NCBI GenBank assembly: GCA_003956705.1 | Contig: QZCP01000225.1 | Coordinates: forward strand, 51,073 to 115,072 | DNA length: 64,000 nt | DNA from: Brevipalpus yothersi | Lineage: Eukaryota > Arthropoda > Arachnida > Trombidiformes > Tenuipalpidae | Direction: 5' to 3' | Shown here: positions 1 to 13,224 of the stretch, piece after piece | Layout: each line of letters opens with the position of its first letter | How positions within the stretch are numbered: the stretch's first letter is position 1 | Notes under the pieces: generated by a model | Told to the model about the DNA's origin: nothing | What the model saw: only the letters and a program-made list of their open reading frames with translations | The model's database searches: none | Position numbers and translations under genes: made by a program

Positions 1-842
1 CTCATAATGCTATCGCTTTTTTCTTTCCTACAAATTCAAATAAATCCAGAATTTGGTTTCAATAATATTTTCTATCACCTTGATGAGGAGAAAAATTTGT
101 GAATTATGGTGTCAAAGTGTGCATACTTATCATGATATCTGTGTTCAACAGTTTCGAAGCATTACTCAAAAACTTATTCCCGACACAATTCTAAGCTGCT
201 GAGTTGGAACGAAACTCTTTCACTATAACCTTTATTCTGCTGCTCGAGACTAAATCTCTTCAGTGATGATTATTTAATCTATTCTAAGAAAAGAAACTCA
301 ATGGCCCAGTGAAACAATTTTTTGACTTCAAGCTAAAGCTCACGATTAGATCCCTTGTACTCATTATCATCACCTCTCTTCTTGTTTCTAGATTGATTTG
401 ATATATATATATATTCTATTTTAAACCATTTCAAACTGGACAGGAAGCATGTTATCTATTGTTTAGATTGTTTTTTCAAGTTCTCATTCTTCGATTCAAC
501 CGAAAGCTCATCCCCTCTCAGTTATAACAGTGATGCTCACGAAGTGACCAAAGTGAAGGCGAAAAAGCTTCACATCATCTTCATGAATGATGTGAAGATT
601 TTTCCATAAGAGTAAATGTAACTTAGGGGTAATGATAATCGAAAGCTTTTATTGGGTTAACTGTTGTTTGTGTTTCGATTGTGTGATTGAAGTTACAATA
701 TGATCAATCGTAAGAGAAGGCCTTCAATTATGCTTCTGAAATAATGAACTCATGTTCGAGAAATGGTTGATTTTATTCACGCTCATGCCATATCGAAGTA
801 GATTAGTGGTACGCGCGCCGGTGGTAGTGGCTACATGAGTGA

Positions 843-849
<7 letters not shown>

Positions 850-885
<36 letters not shown>
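850..885. repeat. (GA)n microsatellite
   Basis: Pure AG dinucleotide run with an imperfect AGAGAAAG start. One of about 25 such tracts in the window. Confidence 0.95.
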
Positions 886-888
<3 letters not shown>

Positions 889-1052
889 AAAAAGGGCGAG
901 GAAGGAAAAGAAAGGAGATCAATGGAAAATCGGGACACTGTGAGTTCAACTAACCTTGATTTACACGTAAATTAAGCTGTTTCCGGTCATGTCTGGTGGC
1001 CTTCAAATTCTGATGCCGATAAATGCAGCTATGAGTGGTTGGTGCTTCTCTT

Positions 1053-1054
<2 letters not shown>

Positions 1055-1084
<30 letters not shown>
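1055..1084. repeat. (CT)n microsatellite
   Basis: Pure CT run about 170 bp downstream of a GA run, so the two could pair as an inverted repeat. Confidence 0.95.
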
Positions 1085-1091
<7 letters not shown>

Positions 1092-1716
1092 AATTTTTTT
1101 AGTGACCGGTATTTTTTGAGCACTCATTTGATAGATGAGGGAAGCTGAGGCTTTGTGTAGTTATTATAGTCATCATGATGATCCATCGAAAAGAAGAGAG
1201 AGAGAGAGAGAGGATGAGTAGATGAGAAGCCATATTTATTCGAACTCTACTCGCAGGCCAATATCCGATCAATCTATCTTTATTGGATTCACCAAGAGAT
1301 GAATATTGTTGAAGAGAGAGGGGGAGAGAGAAAAGAGGCTGATGTTCATTTATATATATGGAATGAATCTCCACTTGATTGCATCAGACCGAGTGACCAT
1401 GATGTTTTAGGTAACAATCAAGAACTGGGGAGAGAGCAGACAAAAAATCGAGGTAAAAAAGATGAAGAAATGAGATGAAAAGGAATAAAGTGGAAGAAAA
1501 AGAATTATAAGAAGAAAATGCTTTAACGGAAGTTCCCAACAGATACTAGATTGCTGGTCCAAGTATTTAAATATTGCTGTTATGTCATCTCTCTCTCTCT
1601 CATACACAATTGCTCAAGAGATGATGCAAATTGGCTAATGAAGTGGGCTGAGGCAAGGAGTGACTGGCCAGGGGATGGGCAGAACGGGTTCGATGGCTGT
1701 AAATTTCGGGTGGAGA

Positions 1717-1750
<34 letters not shown>

Positions 1751-3042
1751 CAAGGTTTTATGCTCTCAATGGGCTAGTTGAATGCACACACACACAGTTG
1801 GATCCTAGTCGTTTTGCCATTTAATACTTTAGAAATACTTAAAAATATGCTTCACTGAAGCAGGCCAATCGGTAATGTAGCAGAGAGAAACATATATACA
1901 TGTATAAGATTCTTCTTTCAAACTATCCAAGAACTTTCAAGTGTGTTTGTGTTAGAGTGTTTGTGTGCTATTCCCCAAGTTCTCGAGTGATGATCACCAA
2001 AGAATGTATGGCTCAAGGATAAACAAGAATCAGAGCCTCATGGAATGGAATCCGATGATAGAGGCAAGATTCCAGAATCCATCAGCTTGTCTGATGGTAG
2101 AAAATAAAGTCAAGTGATGATGGGCTGGATGAGAGAGAGCAATCAAAGGATATTTAAGTCGAATGAGAATTTGAATTTAATGTCCATCCATCTGATAGAT
2201 CAGACCGATATTACGTGATAGTTGGAAGGATAAGCGATACTTTGGCCCACTAGAAAGGGAACAGAATACCAGGAAAAAAATTAAGGCTAAAGAAGATGGA
2301 GAGAGAGAGAAAACACGCGATAGAGATTGTCTCCTTAAAAATGAATCACATACACAGAACTTATTCTTGTTCGAGATAAACGAGGCTGACACCAACTTAT
2401 GATAGTAATCACACACCATGATACATAAAGATGCTGGATAAAAGTGATGAACAAGGAACCAAGCAATCATATTATTCTTATTACCTTGGCTTGATCTGTA
2501 AGCCGTTCGATGCTATCGTTATCATTGGCCTTTTGTTTATTGTGTTCCTCACTCTGGATCCTGTCAGCTATTTACATGTAACGGTGAATGGGCCTCTCCG
2601 CCTCCCACAGCTTCATCAGTGCGCTTTAAATCCTCATCATTTTCATTTGTGTTAGTATGTGTGTATGTGTGTGTGTGTGTGTCCGAGGCTTGATGGACTG
2701 TGCCAGCGCACCCCTTCTACACTCATTACCATCCGGCCAATGATGGTGATCCGGTGATGGCCAAGAATAACAGAACAACTTAACTCTCGTCTCGTTCTTC
2801 ACAACATTGGCATGCATACTACGAACTCAGTTCATTTACGAAAAATTGAAGATGCAGAGAGAGAAAGAGAGAGAGAATTGACGCATCTTATTAATCGAGA
2901 TGCTGTAAGAGACCTGTAATCATGGTTCCGGCGTCAAAAAGTACATCATCATCCACTCCTCTTCACCTCCTTAGCCTCTCTCTCTTTTTTTTCTTTTTTT
3001 CTTTCTTTCCCTCTTTCTTTTAAGATGGACTCATCTCAGGGG

Positions 3043-3045
<3 letters not shown>

Positions 3046-3109
<64 letters not shown>
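3046..3109. repeat. (CT)n microsatellite
   Basis: About 64 bp of uninterrupted CT, preceded by a 60-bp pyrimidine-rich stretch with T runs. Confidence 0.97.
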
Positions 3110-3114
<5 letters not shown>

Positions 3115-4530
3115 ATTTGGCCTTTACTGCTAATAACTTTGACTCGAATATGGAACTGAAACAGACTCAAATACACCACTCAAGCTGTCCATCTGTGGGT
3201 GCATCATCATTTTTGGACACATACACACACAATTCGGGACATAACAATCATTGGTACCATCTTGATTGTATTCTTTTCTCTTAGCACCTTTTTTCCCGCG
3301 ACCTTCTAAAACTCATCATCAGCCTCCTTCCTCATATTTCATCTGATTCGTTCAACGAACTTCCTTGGCCGAAAAAAAGTGGCTTCTTTTCATACTTCAT
3401 CGCTCTCTTTTTTCCTGTCGTCGGCTTCATATTTCGTGAAATCAATATTCTTTCTCTTCTTTCTCTCTCTCTCTCCTTCTTTTTCTCAAAGTTCGCGGAT
3501 CTTGTCAGCATCCGATTATATCGAGACCGATGACAAGGATGATCCACAAGATGCTCTCAGCTTGACACTGATCATTATCCAAGGTAGCCCAGTGTGAAGG
3601 GCAATCGGAATTCATTTTCTTCTTCTGTCCACTCTCATCATCATGAAGATGATGTGCATGTGTGATGCAGTGTATATGATGGAGACTGTAAACTATTTGT
3701 CAACTTTTTGGTGAAGTAGAAAAATAAAAATTGATTCCCATCAGTCTCTATACCTTTCCTTTATATACACTTTTCTTCCTCTTCGTTTATCTCACCTCGC
3801 GGGCTGATTTTAACAAGCTTTTGCCATTTTGTTGATAATCACTAAAACTATGGTGATGATTAAGATGATGATCATGAAAATGATGGGGATGATTGAGATG
3901 ATGATTGGGAAGAAGGTAACGATGATGATGATGGTGGTGATGTTGGTGATGTTGGGCCAAGAGAAAGGGTTAAGAAATCAAGGTAAAAAGGTCCGGTCAG
4001 GCCATCGTTTGTGGCTGTGCTTGTTGAACGATGAACGATAGTATGGAGAGACATTAGCGCTAAATGGTGAGAAATTTACTGATTGTTTGCGTTCATAATT
4101 TTCGTATATTGCTCAACTCATTATACATCATCTATCCACTGTGTGGCTCATTTTTCAGTCATTGCACCCCTCTGAGATGAAGTCTGTCTAGCAAAAAAGA
4201 AGTCTAAATGTTAGGAAGCATCTTGTTCACCATTTCACACCTCACATTGAAAACGGAATCACCATACTTCTGATAATCTGCTTCAATCTATTAGCCTCAA
4301 CATTGGTATGTGTCTACATGTGTATGTATGTGTGGAATGGATGACCAGAAGTTCAAGTCATGTCTATATAAACAGAAACCATATCGAATTGATTTGAGCA
4401 CTTTTCAAGTTGAGAAAAATATTTTCTCTCTCTCTTTCTCTTTCTCTTTCTCTTTCGAAATGTTTACACATTTTCATGGCAAAACAAGGTGCATACGATG
4501 TGAGAGTTGTGAAATTTATACAAAACCCAT

Positions 4531-4760
<230 letters not shown>

Positions 4761-5655
4761 TTGGTGGCCGAAACGATTCTTCTTCTACATCATCGTTTCG
4801 ATTATCATGACCAAAAAGGATGATGGACACGATGAATTTTCTTTCTATCCATTCTGCATCTATCCATAAGAGTGGTTAACGGAAAAGCACACACACAATA
4901 TAGGCCAGTGTATATATATTTTGACGGGCCTCATCATGTATGGCAACCTACCTTCTTTTTTTTGTGTTTGTGAGTATATATGTATCTGAACGAGGCCGGT
5001 TTAGCCGCGCGGCCAATGTTGGTCTGTATTGCTCCATGTTTGGTGTATAAAAGAATGAAAGAGGAAAGAAATGAGTAGAAGAAAAAAAAACTGAATCAAA
5101 CTGACAATCATTTCATCGCGTTGAAAAGGCTTTTCAGAATGGCCCTGATATCCTGGATCATTGATCATTTTTGGAGTGAGAGAGAAAGACCTACTCGATG
5201 ATGGGCATATCTATCGATATCGCGATGGGTCCCAGACAGTGGAAAGAGAGAGAGAAAGAGAGAAGAAATATACCAATAAATAAGTGAGGAAAAATTTTTC
5301 CCTGTCAACCTCTCTTCTCAAACTTTTTCAGGCCAACACTACATCCGATTGGCTTTTTCTCTCTCTCTCTCTCTTCATGTAAAACTCTTGTAAGCCGATA
5401 GTTTGCGACTTGAGAGTCCATGAAAGTGGCCTTTTCACGGGGCGATGCTCAATGTAGCGGCGGAAATAATAATAACAATGATAAAGTCGAGTAAACACTG
5501 GATCGAGTGGGCTGAGAGAAGAAGAAGAGGTGGCAAGTGTATGTTCTGTATATCGATATGTGGTCTGTACGAGTGGAAGAGTCGAGCTGGTCCAGTGGCC
5601 TCAACACCAAGAATCATAATCTGAGGGATGGATTGGACTAATTTTTCCGGTTAAC

Positions 5656-5660
<5 letters not shown>

Positions 5661-5741
<81 letters not shown>

Positions 5742-5742
5742 T
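5661..5742. repeat. (CT)n microsatellite, imperfect
   Basis: CT run with three interspersed GTCT units around 5,701-5,718, showing point-mutation decay of the array. Confidence 0.95.
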
Positions 5743-5934
5743 TCATCAGTTATTTAGTCAGTTTATTTTTTCCCTAGAATTTTTGTCCATCCATGCATGT
5801 GAGTAAAAATGGTACACTTGATGATAATGATAAAAGAATGCAGAATTTATGTTGCATTCATTTCGTTCGAGTCCTTGAATTGGCACAACATTTTTTGCAT
5901 TCCAAACTGGCCAACGAATATCGAGAGCAATAAC

Positions 5935-5936
<2 letters not shown>

Positions 5937-5974
<38 letters not shown>
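5937..5974. repeat. (CT)n microsatellite
   Basis: Clean CT run 200 bp downstream of the previous CT array. Confidence 0.95.
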
Positions 5975-5975
<1 letters not shown>

Positions 5976-6216
5976 AATGACTTGTCCTGCAAATGAATTT
6001 TGGACGAAATTCAGCGTGACCGGTTGATCCATATCGTTTGTATGTATATTCTCATAAATTTGATTTATATACATTTACACGATAGTTCAAACCAACTCAC
6101 CTTAATTGTAATCAATTGTGATTTTAACAGGAGGAAGAGAGGGAGAAGACCCGCTCTCTCTCTCTCTCTCTCTCAGTCTCCCTGATGAAGGAGAGCGAAA
6201 CTAGTCTGAAGAAGGA

Positions 6217-6250
<34 letters not shown>

Positions 6251-7261
6251 CTGATGATGATGATAGGGGCTGAAAAAAGGGCCTGCTAAAGGCCTCAACA
6301 GGAAGAGAGAAGATAGAGAGAGAGAAAGAAGAGAGAAGAGAGAGCGAAGTAAGTTTTTCAGAAGAGATCTTATTCTCGATCAGAGTCAACTTAAACACTC
6401 GTCGATCTACTTGTTATTGTTGTTATTCTGCTCATCTTACTTGACGAACAGAAAATATATTCACTCAGCTTGCCTCAGCTTCTCATTATTGACTCTTGCT
6501 GGGTGTGCATGTACGTTTGTGTGTATTCATGTTGACCATTGAATTTATGTGAATGGATCACAGCTTCTCACTCATTGTCTATCATTTTTGAATCACCGTT
6601 AATCATGAGTTCGATCGATGTACAGCTCATCAGAGTGACTGCTAATTTAGGTGACTATTTTGGATCTTTTTAGTGGCTTTCATCTATGATAGAATCCATC
6701 AAATTTTGTCCAATATTCACACTCACCATTGTCCACCCAGTTTTTCCGTTGCTGTGTATGTGGACATCGATTCGTTCGATTTGGATTGATATTGTGTGTG
6801 CCATTGACAAGTGATTAAATTTTTTACGTTGTTATTGGATAATCTTGAAGGAAAAGAAAGACATTCTCAGATCACCACTCTAATCATCACTTCGATCACT
6901 GAACAATCTTCAATTTGAACATCACAATCATCATCATCATCATCATCATCACCATCTATGCACCGTTATTCCCACAAGTGTGACAATTGAGAATTTTTCA
7001 TCTTAATTCCAGCATTCTCATCGAATCAAGCGGATCGGTGGCATTCTCAGGATAGCATTGTTCACGATTATTCCTCCAAAATTCAGTGTTAAGTTGCAAA
7101 GCCGATAATTTTACATTCTATTCCTTATCATCACCACTTTTCACCTCCCCCCAGCCAACCAACCAGCTATAAGTAGTTCGGATTTTGCAGGCCAAATAAT
7201 CGGCTATATATAATTAATAGTAGATCACATAATCCTCTTCTCGATCATCATTATCATCATC

Positions 7262-7358
7262 ATGAAGAGAATACGAAAAGATTTTGACCATCTTACAGGC
7301 TCACCAATTGTGTTGACCACTCTAGTTTTCATCTTACATTTATTCTCACAAATAGAAG
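7262..7358 (+). CDS. PAN-ZP gene exon 1: start and signal sequence
   Basis: ATG with a charged N-terminus followed by a hydrophobic stretch (residues about 15-30: IVLTTLVFILHLFS), typical of a signal peptide with a longish n-region. The donor AAG|GTAAGC leaves one base, completed to Ala by exon 2. It is the least certain exon because no domain supports it, but the phase fits and exon 2 needs a signal sequence in front. Confidence 0.7.
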
Positions 7359-8445
7359 GTAAGCTCATCCATCCATCCATCCATCCATTCCTGATGCTGG
7401 AATTATTTTCATATTGTTTTTTCTCAAACTTTTTTCTCTCTCTCTAACCTCTTCACTGCCTATACTCGCCTAACCTTTCCAAGCCTCAAAAGAAAAACAA
7501 CCCTAACGAATATGATTGCCTGTATTTAAAAAAACTGTTGTATTACCTATTATTGTGGCTTTTGATGTGTATAATTGTTAGCTGGTTTATTAGTTCACCT
7601 GGTCAAATTTTGATAGCAATTATTTTTCATCCATCCCAACTTCCTTCGTCAACTATCCACTTACATGTCTCTTTCTCTCTCTCTCTAGTTTGCCTTCCTC
7701 CTCTTTCTTGTTCTTCTTTTTCACTTTGAGTTATTTTTTCACTGCTAAATGCTAATCACTGACCGTGGTTAGCATTTTTTGAAATGAGCGGACATGTTAG
7801 CCAGAAAAATATTTCTCCAAACAACAAGTCAGACTAGTAATGGGAGTAAACCGCTGCCGGCATGGTTCCTAGAACGAGTGGGCAAAGAGATGGCCTGAAG
7901 AGACGGTTAAAAAAGATGATTATGAGCAGCAAGGGCAAAAGTAAAGGTAAAGAGAGAGAGAGAAAGAAAGAGAAAGAAAGAGAAAGAGCAATAGAGAGAC
8001 CAAGAAAAGCATGAAATTTTTGAGAGAGAAAAAAAGGATCTCAAACATCTCAACATCACATTAATATAAGATGCCGTTAAAGATGCTAGACCGAGTTTGC
8101 TCCTGTATTTAAGCAGAGTAACGAGCTTCTGGTCAAAGAGAAAGATCGCTCTCTCTCTCTTTCTCTCTCTCTTACTCTCAAAATACGGTTTGTGAGTCAT
8201 GAAAATCGCTTCCTGAATAAGCTACTTTCCATCAGGTGGAGAGAGAGAAAGAAAGAGAGAGAGAGAGAGAGAAAATATACGATGATGATCACCGTTAAAA
8301 AAGCTGGCTAATATGGTCTCACCACTTGTCTGTTAGGTCTGATATGTACTTGAGAATTTGATTAACCTTGTCCGTTCACTTGTAAACTCTCCCATCTCTC
8401 TACGCTAGTAAGGCCATTCTCAGGCCAATCAGCAAGAATGAAAGG

Positions 8446-8506
<61 letters not shown>

Positions 8507-11500
8507 AAAATTTGCCATCCAAAAGTGATCCAATACGGCAACAGGACTGAAAAGCTTCACTTTACCGTTGCCAATGATTAGCCAAAGCCAAAGTTGACCC
8601 ATCCACCTGAGCGTCAAGCGTCCTGGAGCGAATGTGACATGATGATAGGGATGATTATGTATGTCTTTAGCTGGTAATATTTATGCAAATACTGTGAGCA
8701 CGACGAATGCATAGAAAAGAAAGAGAGATAAAGAGAAAAAGATGATAAAAAGAAGAACGAATTCAAGTGTCTCAGGTGCTTGATCGACTGAAAACAAGTG
8801 AACATGAAATGGATGATGATTCCGGTAGAATAGATAGAGAGAAACGTTTTCCATGAGATGATAGTAGTAGTAGTAGCGTATATGTACACTGAACTATATC
8901 CCATCCATCCATCAGTTTGATGCTGGTGGAAAGGTGATAGCCTGTCAGACTGTGAAAGATAGATTAAACTATAAACTATGAAGAGAGAGAAAAAAGAGAT
9001 AGAGAAAAGCCCTCCCTATTGTAATCACTTTGATCCTTCATTACAAGCTAATCAGAATGCAAATGATGATATAGTGGACTAAGCTAACGGTATAAGGTGA
9101 ACATTGAACAGGATGGTACTGGAAGTGAGATATATATCTTAATGGCCGGTTTTCAAGTTCAAATGTTATACATACACACATCTTTTGCCATTAAAATTAA
9201 AATAACTTCTTTTTCTTCTTCTTATACTTCTTTTCCGTCTTGTTCGTTTGCATGATACCAAATTAACTCTTCAATCTAAATAATCTAAATATATATTGGT
9301 TTCCGTTTTTCTCTCTCTTTTTTCTTTACCCTCATCATCATCGTCACCATCACCATCATCATCATCATTATACAGCATGTCCCGATGGACAATCATCAAC
9401 ATTCGAAATAATCACAGGACATGTATTTCAAGCGCCATCAGAAACACAAACCATGGTACCAGGAACACTACAATTGACTGATTGTATAGCTCAATGTAAT
9501 CGAAGTGATACATGTAAAGCGGTCAATTTTGAGACTGGATTGTGTATCATATTGAGTGCAAGTGCTTTAACTCAGCCAGCAGCATTGACCACTTCACAGT
9601 TTCCTGTGTTCACAATATATGCTCAAAAAATATGTATTCCAGGTAAGTGAATTTCTTTTTTTTCGTTACTTCTTATTCTGTTGTTGTATTAGTTGTTGGC
9701 CTCCTCTCTCTCTCTCTCCATCTCTTTGGAATGTGTATATGCTATTGGTGGCAGAAAATATTTCTCCTTATTCTTTCACCTTCTTCTTACTCCTCCTCAT
9801 CTTCTTCTCCATCTTCTTCTTCTTCTTCTTCATCTCTCTCTTTCTCTCATATTCGTTTCACAATCAAACGGCTATTAGAATCTATTCTATCCATTCCGTT
9901 CACTTCTTTTTGATTAGTTCAGCTCAATCAACCCTCTTCATCATCCCTTTATCGTATGTTTTCTCATTTCAATCATTTCACAATTTCGAGCTCAATTGCG
10001 AGAACAACTATCATTCCATCGAAAACATTATCTTGAATCAAATTTTTTCTTCTTCTACTACTCTTGCTACTACTATTAACTTCTTTCATAGTTTGTTAGA
10101 ACTTTTACGGCTCCTGATTCTTATATACACACACATACACATTTATATACATATAATAATAGTTTCAATTCATTTTATATATTCAAATATTTGATGTTTC
10201 TCAATTGTTGCGCAATTTTCTCATCATTACCGTTGTCCTTTCTTCTCACCATTCGTACATTATACATGTGTGCATGTTTGATTTGATTATCCAATTGTCT
10301 TTGTTCACTCTTGATTCATTATCGGTAACACATATACACACATTCATGAATTTCTTGAAGATAATTCAAATTGTTCATTCAACATTCATGATGATATAGA
10401 GAGAGAAAATGTTTTCATTCTTCTGAAAGCTTAGGAAATGATTCCCAGTGTATTTATTGATGTCAATTGTCAACGAGTGTCCACCAAGTGATAATCCTAT
10501 GGAAAAAATTCCACATCACTGCATGCTTGATGGCTGCCAACTGATTTGATTTGATTTGCATTTATTCATTAGCCTTCTTTTCGGGAACTTTGTCCAATTG
10601 AACGCAAACCTTGGATAGAACACTTTGAACTCTCTTTACTTTGGAATTCTTGGTTTTCACAAGAATACCAACCAATCGAGTGACCAATAAACTTCGATCA
10701 TCATCTCGCTTTCTGTCTCGAAGAATGTTAGCCACATCATCCATACCACGTACAGCCATTGAGATGGCATTGATAGGTCGATACTTTCCACCAGTCAATT
10801 GATTCAATAGAGTGATACCATCTTCAGCGAGATCCAATTTTTCGGCAAATTGATCCACAGCATCTTTGAACACTTGATTAGAATTGAGTAGCTCTTGAAG
10901 GGATGGCTTCAACACTTGTACCAAACCTTTCAGACCATCTTTTTGATACTGAACAATAGCGGCACCCATAAGTTCGATGATAGAATCTCTTCTAGTTACC
11001 AAAAGTTCCCACATCAGTGACATGGCACCGGTAAAGGTATTAACAGTACCTCCGACCACTTTGTAGGCAGTTCCAGCAACAGCACCGGCAACTGCTCCAG
11101 CACCTCCAACAATACTGCCCACCAATCCTGAATAGAAAGTTGATTAGATAAATTGTATAGATGTGTGTGTATATCTGCATATCACAATTAAAAAAATCAT
11201 CATCATCTCATTTCAAGCCCATTTGCATAAGGGTGAACAATTTGCATAAGGGTGAACATTTACACACACACTTACCTCGAGTCTGAATTCCATTGCCACT
11301 CTTCAGCATGTTCTCGATTTCAGCCATGGTATACTCAATGATTTGGAATGATCTCGCGATCTGTTTAGGATCAATGTAGCTGATCTGATCTTTTTGAAGG
11401 GCCATTGTGAGAGTTAATTGGTTGACCTGGAGAGCTTTGTGAGCTCGGGATGCTAATTTTTTAGCAGCATCCGATCCTCCTCTTACGCGAATCAGTAAAT

Positions 11501-13172
11501 CAGTGAGTTTCATGGAAATTTCTGTGGATCGCCCGGCCAACTCTTGGACTTCAGCACGATCGGCAGGAGTTCGTTTTCCGATGATCTGTTCCAATACTGT
11601 AAATATTTGGGAAAAAATTTCATTTTCAAAATCAAGTAAACTATTAATGATCCAGCTTGTTGCTATGTGCTAAGTTTTGCTGACGAAACACTCTACGATT
11701 AGACGAGCGTCGATAATAGTGATAGTGATCAAATATTAACGGTTATGCATTTTTGCAACTATGTTCCACGAGTATAGTTATTTTATTATTGTTTTATGAC
11801 TGTAATTGTTATGACCATTTCCGAAGCCCCCGGTCAAGGAGAATGGACATTATTCATCATCATGAACTCTGTATACACTAATAGCTGGGGCTAGCTAATT
11901 TGCAAAAGCTATCATGTTCATGTAGAAACACTTGCAGCGGAAATAAGTACCACTCACCATCTTCATCGGAAGAAGCATTACATGAGGCCAGAAAGGCCAA
12001 ACAGAGAACTAGAAATAATTTGAACATTTTTTTGGATGATGGAATATAAATCACTCACTTACAGAGTACCATAAAATGAGTACAAGCTTCAGCTCTTGCC
12101 AACTACCTGGCTAGTTTGCCCAGACAGTATCATTTTTTTCACCCCTTCCAATCAGAAAGAGAGAGATGAAAGATTAACAAATGACGTGGACATTAGCATG
12201 TCCGCGTGATATACTGCTGGACACTTTCTTTACGATTATGAGAGAAATCATCTCTTCTTTTAACCATCTCAGTATGGTAGAAGAGAAGTATCTTCCAAGT
12301 GATCAAATCAATATACCAATTTTGTAATTTAATGCGACAAAAAATTTGGGGAACCAAATTTTAGGCTTGATTTTCGTGAGAAAATTGGCTTGACCGATCT
12401 GGCATTCCGGTCTGATATGTGATGCGCTCGATTGGACAGTGGTTCATGATACTGTCTCTTCAAATTAAGTGAAAGAGAGAAAGAGAAAGACAGTCTTAGC
12501 TATTTGATAGATAGTCCTTACAGTTTACCAGTTGAAGCAGATCACTTTTTTTCTCACTCTCTTCTTACCAACCATAACTAACAGACTGATTAGACTAGTT
12601 AGTTAGCTTTCATGGGCCACTTTCGCTGTGTGTATAAAGTTGATGCGATGCATTCTTTTTTCTTTCTTATTTCGTTTGTTTAGTCGCTCCGTAAGAAAAA
12701 ATTATTTGCTTGGGAGAAAAATTTTTCTTAACTTTTTGACTAATGTCAAGTTGCCTTGATAAACAGCTGAGGTGTTGGGTATTGATGGAGGAAATAAGCT
12801 TATTGCTTCGCATATCATCGACTGCGAATAGCGTGTCTGGAAAAGAAGATTCCTTCTTGATATTCATGGATGAGTTGGGAGAGAGAGAGAGAAATACAAA
12901 CGAATTTTCACTGAAATGAAAATTTTTTGGCCAAAAAAGAAGCTTATCTGAAATTCTAATCAGAATAGGAAGAACAGATTACAGATTGAGAATGCATTCA
13001 TTTGCTTAAGGATGAATATCTTTTTCCCTAATCATCATATAATCAGTTCCATTTTTATGATCTCTTCACACACACACATACACAGTGTGTGAGGCCACCT
13101 TTGCCTCCAATCTATTGGACTCACGATGGAAAGAATCAGTAGATGATTCAGACTGTCACTAATTGAGAATTT

Positions 13173-13224
<52 letters not shown>

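Noticed and set aside
9619..10194. 191-codon open frame at the start of the PAN-ZP intron 2
   Set aside because: It is pyrimidine-rich Leu/Phe/Ser sequence reading through the strong GTAAGT donor at 9,643. No domain, and phase analysis favours splicing there.
12667..12867. 66-codon minus-strand frame in repeat copy A
   Set aside because: The corresponding frame in copy B is destroyed by stops and indels, so there is no sign of selection on a protein.
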